NCBI RefSeq assembly: GCF_900290115.1
Contig: NZ_LT985748.1
Span: 253,120 to 317,119, forward strand
Direction: 5' to 3'
Length of the DNA: 64,000 bases
Source: Alistipes sp. Marseille-P5061
GTDB lineage: Bacteria > Bacteroidota > Bacteroidia > Bacteroidales > Rikenellaceae
The notes under the pieces: generated by a model
The model's database searches: none
The model's input: only the letters and a program-made list of their open reading frames with translations
Told to the model about the DNA's origin: nothing
Position numbers and translations under genes: made by a program
In this document: in pieces, positions 8,046 through 18,293 of the stretch
How positions within the stretch are numbered: the stretch's first letter is position 1
Layout: every line of letters starts with the position of its first letter

Positions 8046-10037
8046 ATGAATGATTTCCAGATGAACAAGACTCCGAGGAGTTGTCGCTGGAGCCGTTGGA
8101 GCCGCAACAGCTGGGCAGCTTTTGCGAGCCTCCACCGCTGCGTGACCATCGGAGTGCTGGCCGTCGGGATGTCCATTCTCTTGCTTGCGACGCAGACGGT
8201 CCATGCCCAGCAGTCCGACTCGGTTGCCATCTACCGCGAGATGGCCATCGACGAGGTGGGCATATCGGGGCGCATAGCGGCCCCGACACCGAACGCCGTG
8301 TCGCAAGTCACGCTTTTCGACCGAAAGGAGCAGGGTCCCGCCCCGCTCCAGACGCTGGAGGACGCCCTGCGCCTCACCCCTTCGGTCGACATCCGGGAGC
8401 GTGGCAGCAAGGGAATCCAGGCGGACATCTCCGTACGGGGAGGCTCCTTCGACCAGACCATGGTGATGCTCAACGGCATCGACTTCACGGATGCCCGCAC
8501 GGGCCATCAATCCCACTCGCTGCCCGTCGACATCGACTGCGTATCGGGCATCGACCTGGTGGAGGGTGTGCCGGGCGTAGGCGCCTATGCCGGGGCGGTC
8601 AACATCCGCACGGCGCCGCTCATGCCCGACTACCTGCGCTTCGAGGGGGCGGGCGGCCAGTACGGCTACGCCTACGGCAACATCTCGGGGGCAGCCACCC
8701 GTGAGCGGCTGACGCTCTTCACGGCCGCCTCCTACCGGCGCAGCGACGGCTACATGCACAACACCGACTTTGCCAACTACAACGCCTTCCTGAGGGCCAC
8801 CTACGAGGCGTCGAGGGCCGGCAGCTTCGAGTTCCAGGCCGGCTATCAGGAGCGCTCCTTCGGCTCGAACGGCTTCTATGCGGCCTACAACCCCGACCAG
8901 TGGGAGCAGACCTCGACGGCGCTCGCCTCGCTGCGCTGGAGCGTTCCGCTCGGACGCTTCAAGCTGGGCAGCTCGGTCAGCTACCGCAAAAACTTCGACC
9001 GCTACGACTGGACGCGCGGCACGCCGCTCAACCGCCACAACACGGACAACGTCGGCGCCCGGCTGTGGAGCGACCTGCGCTGGGCGGCCGGTACCACCTC
9101 GCTCGGGGGCGACTACACCTACAACCACATCTACAGCACCAATCTGGGCGAGCCGCTCGACCGTCCCCACGGCCTCTACACCCATGCCAAGGCGCGCCAC
9201 GTGGGCAACATCTGGCTGCGCCACGTCAAGCAGTGGCGCCGCTGGGAGGCGGCCGCCTCGGGCGGCGTGAGCCTGACGCCCTACGGCACCTCGGCGCTGT
9301 GGAACGTCTCGGCCGACTACCGGCCCGCGGAGGGGCTCCACGTGGGTGCCGGCATCGCGCAGTCGATGCGCCTGCCCACCTTCACGGACCTCTACTACTC
9401 GTCGCCGGCCCAAATCAACAACCTCGACCTCACGCCCGAGCATGCGATTACCTACCGCCTCGGGGCCGACTACACCCGAGCCCGCTGGCACGTCGCGCTG
9501 CAGAGCTACTACCGCGCCGGGCGCGACATCATCGACTGGGTGCTGCGCGAGGATATGGGGGGCAAGTGGCACTCCGAGCAGAGCAGCCGCCTTGCGACCT
9601 TCGGGGTCGAACTCTCGGGCGGCTACCGCTCCGAGGAGGGGTTCCTGCGGCGCGCCACGCTGCTCTACGCCTACGTCACCACCAGTCAGGACAACCGCCT
9701 GGTCACCAAGAACGCCATGGACTACATGCGCCACAAGGCGGCACTCAACGTCGAGGTGCGCTTCCTGCGCCGCCTCACGCTCTCGCTCACCGGAGCGCTC
9801 TACGACCGTGCGGGCAGCTACCTCTTCTATCCCGTTGCGGGCGACTCCTCCCTCTCGGAGCGGCGCAGCTACGACCCCTATTTCCTGCTCGACGGACGCC
9901 TGTCGTGGGAGAAGGGCATCTGCCGCCTCTATGTCGACGCAACGAACATCACCGACACCGACTACTGCGAGATGGGCGGCATACGCCGTCCCGGAGCGTG
10001 GGTGACGGGAGGCATCGTGCTCACCATCGGCCGATAG
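8046..10037 (+). CDS. TonB-dependent outer membrane receptor
   Basis: 663 residues from the ATG at 8046. The open frame extends to 7923, but that part would overlap the promoter. A long, basic signal region ends near TVHAQ. A plug domain follows (LEDALRLTPSVDIRERGSKGIQADISVRGGSFDQTMVMLNGI), here with the family pattern of IRG-GSFDQ-V-LNG, then a 22-strand-type barrel rich in aromatic residues. No N-terminal carboxypeptidase-like domain is present, so it resembles BtuB-type siderophore or vitamin receptors more than SusC. No lipoprotein or ABC partner lies nearby, and the ligand cannot be inferred. It has its own promoter and a terminator directly after it. Confidence 0.88.
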   Translation: MNDFQMNKTPRSCRWSRWSRNSWAAFASLHRCVTIGVLAVGMSILLLATQTVHAQQSDSVAIYREMAIDEVGISGRIAAPTPNAVSQVTLFDRKEQGPAPLQTLEDALRLTPSVDIRERGSKGIQADISVRGGSFDQTMVMLNGIDFTDARTGHQSHSLPVDIDCVSGIDLVEGVPGVGAYAGAVNIRTAPLMPDYLRFEGAGGQYGYAYGNISGAATRERLTLFTAASYRRSDGYMHNTDFANYNAFLRATYEASRAGSFEFQAGYQERSFGSNGFYAAYNPDQWEQTSTALASLRWSVPLGRFKLGSSVSYRKNFDRYDWTRGTPLNRHNTDNVGARLWSDLRWAAGTTSLGGDYTYNHIYSTNLGEPLDRPHGLYTHAKARHVGNIWLRHVKQWRRWEAAASGGVSLTPYGTSALWNVSADYRPAEGLHVGAGIAQSMRLPTFTDLYYSSPAQINNLDLTPEHAITYRLGADYTRARWHVALQSYYRAGRDIIDWVLREDMGGKWHSEQSSRLATFGVELSGGYRSEEGFLRRATLLYAYVTTSQDNRLVTKNAMDYMRHKAALNVEVRFLRRLTLSLTGALYDRAGSYLFYPVAGDSSLSERRSYDPYFLLDGRLSWEKGICRLYVDATNITDTDYCEMGGIRRPGAWVTGGIVLTIGR

Positions 10038-10062
10038 GGGCCGGACCGGCTGTATGACTTCG

Positions 10063-10094
10063 GAGGTCTCCGCACGTGCGGGGACCTCTTTTTT
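10063..10094 (+). terminator. Intrinsic terminator
   Basis: GAGGTC-t-CCGC pairs with GCGG-g-GACCTC (10063-10088), loop ACGT, followed by six T. Confidence 0.85.
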
Positions 10095-10340
10095 CGTTGG
10101 CGGCAGGAGAGGAAGAATCTTGTTCGTCGGCGCCCGGCAGCGGGGAAGGAAAGGGCCGCACCCGGGCCGTCCAATGCCCGGCAGCGGGGGAGGGCAGCAC
10201 CCCCGCCCGCCGGAGGCCCGGCGAAGTGAACGAATACGTCCGAGCAGAGAGTGAAAAACGGCCGCAAAGTGTCGTTCCGCTCGAAAAGCGGGGGCAAAAC
10301 TTCCCGTTTCAAAGGAGAAATTGCTTTTTTGATTACGGAT
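10095..10340. other. Spacer without a recognised gene; 14-bp direct repeat
   Basis: GCCCGGCAGCGGGG occurs at 10132-10145 and again at 10176-10189 in GC-rich sequence. Nothing else is recognised between the terminator and the hut promoter. Confidence 0.5.
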
Positions 10341-10373
10341 TTGCAAATGTTCTCCGAATTTTTCTTACCTTTG
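10341..10373 (+). promoter_or_regulatory. Promoter of the hut operon
   Basis: TTG (10341-10343), 22-nt spacer, TACCTTTG (10366-10373), 28 bases before ftcD. The spacer is slightly longer than the usual 19-21. No operator repeat was seen. Confidence 0.5.
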
Positions 10374-10401
10374 ATAAGAGATAATCCTAAAACTTCCGAA
10401 T

Positions 10402-12102
10402 ATGCAGAAACGTATCGTAGAATGCGTTCCCAACTTCAGCGAGGGACGCGACAAGGCCGTAATTCACGAAATTACCTCGGCCATCGAGGCGGTCGAAGGG
10501 GTCAAACTGCTCGACGTGGACCCCGGCGAGGCGACCAACCGCACGGTGGTGACCTTCGTCGGCGAGCCCGAAGCCGTGCTCGAGGCGGCCTTTGCCGGTG
10601 TCAAATGCGCCTCGGAGCTCATCGACATGCGCAACCACCACGGCGCTCACCCGCGCATGGGCGCCACCGACGTGCTGCCGCTCATCCCCATTGCGGGCAT
10701 CACGCTCGAGGAGTGCGCCGAACTGTCGCGCGGTCTGGCCCGCCGCATCGCCGACGAGCTGCATATTCCGACCTACTGCTACGAGGCGGCCGCCCTGAAG
10801 CCCGAGCGGAAGAATCTGGCCGTCTGCCGCGCCGGCGAGTATGAGGCGCTGCCCGAGAAGCTGGCCCATGCAGAGACGGCGCCCGACTTCGGCGCCCGCC
10901 CCTTCGACGAGGGTGTGGCCCGCACGGGTGCGACGACCGTCGGCGCCCGCGACTTCCTCATCGCCGTCAACTTCAACCTCAATACCACCTCGACGCGCCG
11001 CGCCAACGCCATCGCCTTCGACGTGCGCGAGAAGGGACGCCCCGTGCGCGAGGGCGGTTCGCCCGTGGGCAAGCCGCTCAAGGACGAGCACGGCAACACG
11101 CTCATGCAGCCCGGTACGCTCAAGGCGACGAAAGCCATCGGCTGGTTCATCGAGGAGTACGGCATCGCCCAGGTCTCGATGAACATCACCGACATTTCGG
11201 TCACGCCGCTCCACATCGCCTTCGACGAGGTGTGCCGCAAGGCCGATGCCCGGGGCGTGCGCGTCACCGGAACCGAGATTGTGGGTCTGGTCCCCAAGCG
11301 GGCGCTGGTCGACGCAGGGCGCTACTTCCTGCGCAAGCAGCAGCGCTCGACGGGCATCTCGGAGCGTGAAATCATCCGCATCGCCATCAAGTCGATGGGG
11401 CTCGACGACCTGAAGCCCTTCAACCCCGACGAGAAGGTCATCGAGTATCTGCTCGAGGCCGACAACCGCACCAAGCGGCTCGTCGACATGACCTGCACGG
11501 ACTTTGCCGAGGAGACGGCCAGCGAATCGCCGGCTCCGGGCGGCGGCTCCATCTCGGCCTACATGGGTGCGCTGGGTGCGGCCCTGGGGACGATGGTGGC
11601 CAACCTCTCGGCCCACAAGGCCGGCTGGGACGCCCGCTGGGAGGAGTTCTCCGACTGGGCCGACAAGGGCCAGGAGGTGATGACCGAGCTGCTGCATCTG
11701 GTGGACGAGGATACGGCCGCCTTCAACCGCATCATGGCCGTCTTCACCATGCCCAAGACGACCGACGAGGAGAAGGCCGCCCGCAGCGCCGCGTTGCAGG
11801 AGGCGACGCTCTACGCCACCGAGGTGCCGCTGCGTACGATGAAGGCCTCGTCGCGCGTCTTCGAGCTCGTGCGTGCGATGGCCCAGACGGGCAACCCCAA
11901 TTCGGTATCGGATGCCGGCGTGGGCGCTCTGGCCGCCCGCAGCGCCGTGATGGGTGCCTGTCTCAACGTCAAAATCAACGCCGCCGGACTCAAGGACCGT
12001 GCGACGGCCGACCGCCTCATCGCCGAAGCCGATGCGCTGGCGGCCGAAGCCTGCCACCTCGAGGCGGAGGTGCTCGCCATTGTGGAACAGAAGATAAAAT
12101 AG
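10402..12102 (+). CDS. ftcD: Bifunctional glutamate formiminotransferase / formiminotetrahydrofolate cyclodeaminase
   Basis: 566 residues, cytoplasmic. It moves the formimino group from formiminoglutamate to tetrahydrofolate and then releases ammonia to give methenyl-THF, the last steps of histidine degradation in this organism. The N-terminal transferase domain (about 1-300) begins ECVPNFSEGRD and contains MRNHHGAHPRMGATDVLP. The C-terminal cyclodeaminase domain (about 350-560) begins near DFAEETASESPAPGGGSISA. The fusion length matches the animal-type and Bacteroidetes enzyme. It leads an operon with hutU (9-bp gap), hutH and hutI, and its presence explains the absence of hutG or hutF. Confidence 0.95.
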   Translation: MQKRIVECVPNFSEGRDKAVIHEITSAIEAVEGVKLLDVDPGEATNRTVVTFVGEPEAVLEAAFAGVKCASELIDMRNHHGAHPRMGATDVLPLIPIAGITLEECAELSRGLARRIADELHIPTYCYEAAALKPERKNLAVCRAGEYEALPEKLAHAETAPDFGARPFDEGVARTGATTVGARDFLIAVNFNLNTTSTRRANAIAFDVREKGRPVREGGSPVGKPLKDEHGNTLMQPGTLKATKAIGWFIEEYGIAQVSMNITDISVTPLHIAFDEVCRKADARGVRVTGTEIVGLVPKRALVDAGRYFLRKQQRSTGISEREIIRIAIKSMGLDDLKPFNPDEKVIEYLLEADNRTKRLVDMTCTDFAEETASESPAPGGGSISAYMGALGAALGTMVANLSAHKAGWDARWEEFSDWADKGQEVMTELLHLVDEDTAAFNRIMAVFTMPKTTDEEKAARSAALQEATLYATEVPLRTMKASSRVFELVRAMAQTGNPNSVSDAGVGALAARSAVMGACLNVKINAAGLKDRATADRLIAEADALAAEACHLEAEVLAIVEQKIK

Positions 12103-12111
12103 CCGAACGAT

Positions 12112-14130
12112 ATGACACTGCAAGAATTCCAGAACGACATCCGGGCCGGCATTCCCGACAAGCTGCCCGCACCGAAACCCTACGACAAGCAAATCAACCA
12201 CGCCCCGAAGCGCAAGGAGATTCTGACGCCCGAAGAGCGCGTGCTGGCCATCCGCAACGCGCTGCGCTACTTCCCGGAGAAGCACCATGCGCTGCTGGCC
12301 AGGGAGTTTGCCGAGGAGCTGCGCAAGTACGGCCGCATCTACATGTACCGTCTGCGCCCCGGCTATGAGATGTATGCCCGTCCCATCGACGAGTATCCCG
12401 CCCGCTGCCGTCAGGCGGCCGCCATCATGATGATGATTCAGAACAATCTGGACAAGGCCGTGGCGCAGCACCCCCACGAACTGATTACCTACGGAGGCAA
12501 CGGCGCCGTCTTCCAGAACTGGGCGCAGTACCGCCTGACGATGAAGTACCTCTCGGAGATGACCGACCACCAGACGCTGGTCATGTATTCGGGCCACCCG
12601 CTGGGGCTCTTCCCCTCGCATCCCGACGCTCCGCGCGTGATTGTGACCAACGGCATGGTGGTGCCCAACTACTCGAAGCCCGACGACTGGGAGCGCTTCA
12701 ATGCGCTGGGCGTCTCGCAGTACGGTCAGATGACCGCCGGCTCCTACATGTACATCGGTCCGCAGGGCATCGTCCACGGTACGACCATCACCATCATGAA
12801 CGCCGCCCGCAAGCGGTTCAACGCCGAGCGCAAGGATGCCCGCGGCATGCTCTTCGTCTCGTCGGGACTGGGCGGCATGTCGGGTGCCCAGCCCAAGGCG
12901 GGCAACATCTCGGGCGTGGTCTCGGTCGTAGCCGAAATCAACCCCAAGGCGGCGCAGAAGCGCTACGACCAGGGGTGGGTCGACGAGCTGCACGACTCGC
13001 TCGACGAGCTGCTGCCGCGCATCCGCCGCGCCGTGGCCGACCGCGAGGTGGTCTCACTGGCCTACGTGGGCAACGTCGTCGACCTCTGGGAGCGCCTCGC
13101 CGCCGAGGAGGTTAATGTCGACCTCGGTTCGGACCAGACCTCGCTGCACAACCCCTGGGCGGGCGGTTACTACCCCGTGGGGCTGAGCTACGACGCCTCG
13201 AACAAGATGATGGTCGAGGAGCCCGTGCGCTTCCGCGAATGCGTCCAGGAGTCGCTGCGCCGCCAGGTAGACGCCATCAACAAGCTGACGGCCCGCGGCA
13301 TGTACTTCTTCGACTACGGCAACGCCTTCCTGCTGGAGGCTTCGCGCGCCGGCGCGGCGGTCAACGGCGAGAACGGACGCTTCCGCTATCCCTCCTACGT
13401 GCAGGACATCATGGGCCCGATGTTCTTCGACTACGGCTTCGGACCCTTCCGCTGGGTCTGCACCTCGGGCAAGGCCGAGGACCTCGAGACGACCGACCGC
13501 ATCGCGGCCGAGGTGCTCGAGAATATTCGCCGGACGGCGCCCGCCGAGATTGCCGGGCAGCTCGACGACAACATCCACTGGATTCGCGAGGCGGGGCGCA
13601 ACAAGCTGGTCGTAGGCTCGCAGGCCCGCATCCTCTATGCCGACTGCCAGGGACGCACCGAAATCGCGCTGGCCTTCAACCGCGCCATCGCCGATGGTCG
13701 CCTCTCGGCACCCGTCGTACTGGGCCGCGACCACCACGACGTCTCGGGCACCGACTCGCCCTACCGCGAAACGTCGAACATCTACGACGGCTCGTCGCGC
13801 ACGGCCGACATGGCGGTGCAGAACGTCATCGGCGACTCGTTCCGCGGCGCCACGTGGGTATCGCTCCACAACGGCGGCGGCGTAGGCTGGGGCGAGGTCA
13901 TCAACGGCGGCTTCGGCATGGTCATCGACGGTACGGAGGAGTCCGAGCGCCACATCCGCGAGATGCTCTTCTGGGATGTCAACAACGGCATCGCCCGCCG
14001 CAGCTGGGCCCGCAACGAGGGCGCCATGTCGGCCATCCGCCGCGAGATGGAGCGCACGCCCGGCCTGCAGGTCACGATGCCCAACATCGCCGACGAGGAG
14101 CTCGTCCGCAATGCGCTCAAGGAGGAGTAA
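12112..14130 (+). CDS. hutU: Urocanate hydratase
   Basis: 672 residues. It converts urocanate to imidazolonepropionate with tightly bound NAD+. Family signatures include ITYGGNGAVFQNW, the glycine-rich SSGLGGMSGAQPKA that holds NAD, and DQTSLHNPWAGGYYPVG. It is longer than the roughly 560-residue proteobacterial HutU and close to the length of the eukaryote-like form that Bacteroidetes often carry. It starts nine bases after ftcD, so the two are cotranscribed. It makes the substrate of hutI, encoded two genes on. Confidence 0.95.
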   Translation: MTLQEFQNDIRAGIPDKLPAPKPYDKQINHAPKRKEILTPEERVLAIRNALRYFPEKHHALLAREFAEELRKYGRIYMYRLRPGYEMYARPIDEYPARCRQAAAIMMMIQNNLDKAVAQHPHELITYGGNGAVFQNWAQYRLTMKYLSEMTDHQTLVMYSGHPLGLFPSHPDAPRVIVTNGMVVPNYSKPDDWERFNALGVSQYGQMTAGSYMYIGPQGIVHGTTITIMNAARKRFNAERKDARGMLFVSSGLGGMSGAQPKAGNISGVVSVVAEINPKAAQKRYDQGWVDELHDSLDELLPRIRRAVADREVVSLAYVGNVVDLWERLAAEEVNVDLGSDQTSLHNPWAGGYYPVGLSYDASNKMMVEEPVRFRECVQESLRRQVDAINKLTARGMYFFDYGNAFLLEASRAGAAVNGENGRFRYPSYVQDIMGPMFFDYGFGPFRWVCTSGKAEDLETTDRIAAEVLENIRRTAPAEIAGQLDDNIHWIREAGRNKLVVGSQARILYADCQGRTEIALAFNRAIADGRLSAPVVLGRDHHDVSGTDSPYRETSNIYDGSSRTADMAVQNVIGDSFRGATWVSLHNGGGVGWGEVINGGFGMVIDGTEESERHIREMLFWDVNNGIARRSWARNEGAMSAIRREMERTPGLQVTMPNIADEELVRNALKEE

Positions 14131-14250
14131 CCCCTCCGCCGCGCGCATCACATTCTTCGGCAAGGGCCGGGGCGGGGGAGTTCCCTCCGCTCCGGCCGCA
14201 GCCGGGAAACAAACGCCACCAACCAACCACAAAAAACGAATCATCTTCAC

Positions 14251-15744
14251 ATGGAAATTCACCATATCTCGGCGGAGCACCTCTCGATTGGCCGCGTCCG
14301 CGAAATTCTCGACCGTCACATCACCCTTGCACTGAGCGACGACGCCAAGCGCCGCATCGTCCGCTGCCGCGAGTACCTCGACCGCAAGATGGAGCACCCC
14401 GAACGCCCCATCTACGGCATCACGACGGGCTTCGGCTCGCTCTGCAACATCTCGGTGGGGCACGATGACCTGGCCCAGCTGCAGAAGAACCTCATGATGT
14501 CGCACGCCTGCGGTACGGGCGAGCGCGTCCCCTCGGAGATTGTGCGGCTGATGCTGCTGCTCAAGGTGCAGTCGCTCTCCTACGGCCATTCGGGCGTTCA
14601 GCTGGCGACGGTCGAGCGGCTCATCGACTTCTTCAACGCCGACATCCTGCCGGTGGTCTACCAGCAGGGCTCGCTCGGAGCGTCGGGCGACCTGGCGCCG
14701 CTGGCCCACATGTCGCTGCCGCTCATCGGACTGGGCGAGGTGGAGTACGAGGGACGCGTGCGCCCCGCTGCCGAGGTGCTGGCCGAAAAGGGATGGGCTC
14801 CCATCGAGCTGCAGTCGAAGGAGGGCCTCGCGCTGCTCAACGGCACGCAGTTCATGAGCGCCTACGGCGTCTGGGCCGTCATGCAGGCGCAGCGGCTGAG
14901 CGCCTGGGCCGACCGCATCGGCGCCATGTCGCTCGACGCCTTCGACGGCCGCATCGAACCCTTCTGCGACGAGGTGCACCTGGTGCGCGGCCACAAGGGT
15001 CAGCTCACCACGGCACGTGCGTTCCGCCGCCTGCTCGAGGGCAGCGAACTGCTGGCCCGCCCCAAGCAGCATGTCCAGGACCCCTACTCGTTCCGCTGCA
15101 TCCCGCAGGTGCACGGAGCCTCGAAAGATACCATCGACTATGTCGAGAGCGTCATCACGACCGAAATCAACAGCACGACCGACAACCCGACGATTTTCCC
15201 CGACGAGGACATGGTCGTCTCGGCCGGCAACTTCCACGGGCAGCCCATCGCGCTGGCCATGGACTTCCTGGCCATCGCCGTGGCCGAGCTGGGCAACATC
15301 TCGGAGCGCCGCATCTACAAGCTGATTTCGGGCCAGCGCGGCCTGCCCAACTTCCTGGTCGCCAAGCCGGGACTCAACAGCGGTTTCATGATTCCGCAGT
15401 ACACGGCCGCCTCGATTGTCAGCCAGTCGAAGGGGCTCTGCATGCCGGCATCGGTCGACTCGATTCCCTCGTCGCAGGGTCAGGAGGACCATGTGAGCAT
15501 GGGTTCGAACGCCGCCACGAAGCTCTACCGCGTGGTCAACAACACGGAACGCGTGCTGGCCATCGAGCTCTTCAACGCCGCCCAGGCGCTTGAGTTCCGC
15601 CGCCCGGCCCGCTCGTCGGAGCGCATCGAACGCCTCTTCGCCGACTACCGCCGCGTGGTGCCTTTCGTCGACATCGACCGCGTGATGTATCCGCTCATCG
15701 ACGCCTCGGTCCGCTTCCTGCGCACCGAGCAGGTGGAGGAGTAG
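14251..15744 (+). CDS. hutH: Histidine ammonia-lyase
   Basis: 497 residues, cytoplasmic. It removes ammonia from L-histidine to give urocanate, the first step of the pathway. The Ala144-Ser145-Gly146 triad in GSLGASGDLAPLAH cyclises to the MIO electrophile. Other signatures are YGITTGFGSL, NGTQFMSAYG, NPTIFPDEDMV and the C-terminal QGQEDHVSMG. Length and motif order are normal. A 120-bp gap separates it from hutU, with no clear terminator, so it is probably still part of the operon. Confidence 0.95.
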   Translation: MEIHHISAEHLSIGRVREILDRHITLALSDDAKRRIVRCREYLDRKMEHPERPIYGITTGFGSLCNISVGHDDLAQLQKNLMMSHACGTGERVPSEIVRLMLLLKVQSLSYGHSGVQLATVERLIDFFNADILPVVYQQGSLGASGDLAPLAHMSLPLIGLGEVEYEGRVRPAAEVLAEKGWAPIELQSKEGLALLNGTQFMSAYGVWAVMQAQRLSAWADRIGAMSLDAFDGRIEPFCDEVHLVRGHKGQLTTARAFRRLLEGSELLARPKQHVQDPYSFRCIPQVHGASKDTIDYVESVITTEINSTTDNPTIFPDEDMVVSAGNFHGQPIALAMDFLAIAVAELGNISERRIYKLISGQRGLPNFLVAKPGLNSGFMIPQYTAASIVSQSKGLCMPASVDSIPSSQGQEDHVSMGSNAATKLYRVVNNTERVLAIELFNAAQALEFRRPARSSERIERLFADYRRVVPFVDIDRVMYPLIDASVRFLRTEQVEE

Positions 15745-15778
15745 CCGTCGTCAGCATCCGCAAAACAAAGGACGCATC

Positions 15779-17017
15779 ATGAGACTGCTGATTAAAAACA
15801 TCGGAACGATTGTCGGAATCCAGCCGGAAGGCATCGAACGTCTGTGTGGCGAGCAGATGGGGCGTTTGGAGACGCTCGATGCCGCCTGGCTGCTGGCCGA
15901 GGAGGGGCGCATCGCCGCCTTCGGGTCGATGGCCGAGGGGTGTCCCGACGCCGCAGAGGTGGTGGATGCCGCCGGGGGGATGCTCTTCCCGTCGTTCTGC
16001 GACTCGCACACCCATCTGGTCTATGCCGGCAGCCGCGAGCAGGAGTTCCTCGACAAAATCAACGGCCTGAGCTACGAAGAGATAGCGCGCCGCGGCGGGG
16101 GTATTCTCAACTCCGCCGACCGGCTCCACGCCACCTCCGAGGAGGAGCTCTACCGCCAGGCGATGGAGCGCATCCGCGAAATCATCCGCATGGGCACCGG
16201 CGCCGTGGAAATCAAGAGCGGCTACGGCCTTACGACCGAGGACGAGCTGAAGATGCTGCGCGTCATCCGCCGCATCCGCCAGACGGCACCGCTCGAGGTG
16301 CGCGCCACCTTCCTCGGGGCGCACGCCGTTGGGCGCGCCTACGTCGGGCGCCAGGCAGAGTACGTAGACCTCATCTGCCGCGAAATGCTCCCGGCCGTGG
16401 CCCGCGAGGGGCTGGCCGAGTATGTCGATGTCTTCTGCGACCAGGGCTTCTTCACGGTCGAGGAGACGGCCCGCATCCTCGAAACGGCCGCCCGCTACGG
16501 ACTTGTGCCGAAGATTCATGCCAACGAGCTGGCCGTCTCGGGCGGCGTGCAGGTGGGTGTGGCCCACGGCGCGCTCTCGGTGGACCACCTCGAACGGATG
16601 GGCGAGGCCGAAATCGAGGCGCTGCGCGGCAGCCGCACGATGCCCACGATGCTCCCCGGCGCCGCCTTCTTCCTCGGGATGAGCTATCCGCCCGCCCGCG
16701 AGATGCTCCGCGCAGGTCTGGGTGTCGCGCTGGCTTCGGACTACAACCCCGGCTCGACCCCCTCGGGCAACATGAAGATGGTCCTCTCGCTGGCCACCAT
16801 TCGCATGAGGATGACACCGGCCGAGGCCATCAACGCCGCGACGCTCAACGGCGCCTATGCCATGGGGCTGAGCCGCGACGCAGGCTCCATCACCGTGGGC
16901 AAGCTGGCCAACTTCTTCCTCACGCCTCCCATGCCTTCGGTCGCCTTCTTCCCCTATGCCTACACCACGCCGCTCGTCAGCCGCGTCTTCCTGCGCGGCA
17001 AGGAAATAGTGGCGTAG
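15779..17017 (+). CDS. hutI: Imidazolonepropionase
   Basis: 412 residues, amidohydrolase superfamily, cytoplasmic. It hydrolyses 4-imidazolone-5-propionate to formiminoglutamate, which ftcD then consumes. Metal-binding His77 and His79 lie in [28 protein letters not shown] and [17 protein letters not shown] carry the later His and Asp ligands. It begins 34 bases after hutH and closes the operon. The gene order ftcD-hutU-hutH-hutI covers histidine to glutamate plus methenyl-THF and ammonia. Confidence 0.94.
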   Translation: MRLLIKNIGTIVGIQPEGIERLCGEQMGRLETLDAAWLLAEEGRIAAFGSMAEGCPDAAEVVDAAGGMLFPSFCDSHTHLVYAGSREQEFLDKINGLSYEEIARRGGGILNSADRLHATSEEELYRQAMERIREIIRMGTGAVEIKSGYGLTTEDELKMLRVIRRIRQTAPLEVRATFLGAHAVGRAYVGRQAEYVDLICREMLPAVAREGLAEYVDVFCDQGFFTVEETARILETAARYGLVPKIHANELAVSGGVQVGVAHGALSVDHLERMGEAEIEALRGSRTMPTMLPGAAFFLGMSYPPAREMLRAGLGVALASDYNPGSTPSGNMKMVLSLATIRMRMTPAEAINAATLNGAYAMGLSRDAGSITVGKLANFFLTPPMPSVAFFPYAYTTPLVSRVFLRGKEIVA

Positions 17018-17039
17018 TTTTTGCCACAGCCGTTACGAC

Positions 17040-17948
17040 ATGACCCGTTTTGCACTCATCACAAGCCTGTTGCTTACCGCCATGACCGCAACCGCACAAA
17101 AGCCCGCCCCGCTCACAGCCGAGGAGCGGCGGGTCATCATCGGGAAGGGGACCGAAGCCCCCTTCTCGGGCCGTTACTACGATTTCGACGAGGAGGGCAC
17201 CTACCGCTGCCGCCAGTGCGGTGCCGCGCTCTACCGCTCGGAGGACAAGTTCGACGCCGGCTGCGGCTGGCCCAGCTTCGACGACGAGCTGCCCGGAGCC
17301 ATCCGCCGCCAACGCGACGCCGACGGACGGAGGACCGAAATTCTCTGCGCCCGCTGCGGCGCGCACCTGGGACATGTATTTGCCGGAGAGGGATTTACGC
17401 CCAAGAACCTAAGGCATTGCGTCAACTCCATATCGCTCACCTTCGAACCGAAGTCAGCCGAGCAGCACGAACAGACGGCCATCTTTGCCGGCGGCTGCTT
17501 CTGGGGCGTCGAGTACATGTTCTCGCGCGTGCCGGGCGTTCGCTCCATCGAGGCGGGCTATACGGGAGGCCACACCGAGAACCCCACCTATGAGGAGGTC
17601 TGCAGCCACACGACGGGCCATGCCGAGGCGGTACGCATCCGCTTCGACCCTGCACAGGTGAGCTACGAGACGCTGGCGCGCCTCTTCTTCGAAATCCACG
17701 ACCCGACGCAGGCCGACGGCCAGGGTCCCGATATCGGCGACCAATACCGCTCGGAGCTCTTCTACACGACGCCCGAACAGCGTGAAGTGGGCGAGCGGCT
17801 CATCGGCGAGCTGCGCGCAAAGGGGTACGACGTGGTGACGCGCATCACCCCGGCATCGCGCTTCTGGCCGGCCGAGGCCTATCACCAGAACTACTACGAG
17901 CGCAAGGGGCAGCAGCCCTATTGCCACAGCCGCGTACGGCGGTTCTGA
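17040..17948 (+). CDS. msrBA: Secreted bifunctional methionine sulfoxide reductase, MsrB-MsrA
   Basis: 302 residues. A signal peptide (about 1-19, ending ATA-Q) sends it to the periplasm, where it would repair oxidised methionine in both stereo forms. The MsrB domain comes first: Cys57/Cys60 and Cys103/Cys106 are the zinc ligands and Cys127 in [11 protein letters not shown] is the catalytic residue. The MsrA domain follows with Cys153 in GGCFWG and a typical [16 protein letters not shown] segment. B-before-A order is the less common fusion order. The thiol reductant partner is not adjacent. It starts 22 bases after hutI, so read-through from the hut operon is possible but no functional link is implied. 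Confidence 0.92.
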   Translation: MTRFALITSLLLTAMTATAQKPAPLTAEERRVIIGKGTEAPFSGRYYDFDEEGTYRCRQCGAALYRSEDKFDAGCGWPSFDDELPGAIRRQRDADGRRTEILCARCGAHLGHVFAGEGFTPKNLRHCVNSISLTFEPKSAEQHEQTAIFAGGCFWGVEYMFSRVPGVRSIEAGYTGGHTENPTYEEVCSHTTGHAEAVRIRFDPAQVSYETLARLFFEIHDPTQADGQGPDIGDQYRSELFYTTPEQREVGERLIGELRAKGYDVVTRITPASRFWPAEAYHQNYYERKGQQPYCHSRVRRF

Positions 17949-18212
17949 GGCCTCCGGGGTACCGGAGGGGAGATAACAGGGGCCGCGGGCTGAAGAGCCG
18001 GGAAGCGGAACGCCGGAGCACCGGAGCACCGAAGTGCAACGGGATTTCCGCTAAACCGGGAACTCGGAATATCAGGAAGCCAGGGTACCGAAACGTCGGA
18101 GCCCCCGAAGCATCGGGATACCCCCCCCTGCAAAACCGCAAGGCGCAAAACAGCCCCACAAAGCCGCAAGGCGCAGGCCCGACGTCGCGCAGGCCGCCAG
18201 ATGCCATTCTTC

Positions 18213-18258
18213 AAAAAAGAAAGGAGCCCAGCCAAACAGGCCGGACTCCTCTCTTTTT
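18213..18258. terminator. Bidirectional terminator between msrBA and mutS
   Basis: AGGAG (18222-18226) pairs with CTCCT (18246-18250), extended by an A-rich arm facing a T-rich arm, so it can serve both converging genes. The 250 bp before it (17950-18210) hold only GC-rich sequence and a 12-bp direct repeat CCGCAAGGCGCA. Confidence 0.6.
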
Positions 18259-18293
18259 GCATTGCACCAAAGGCAACCCGCTGACAACGAGCG

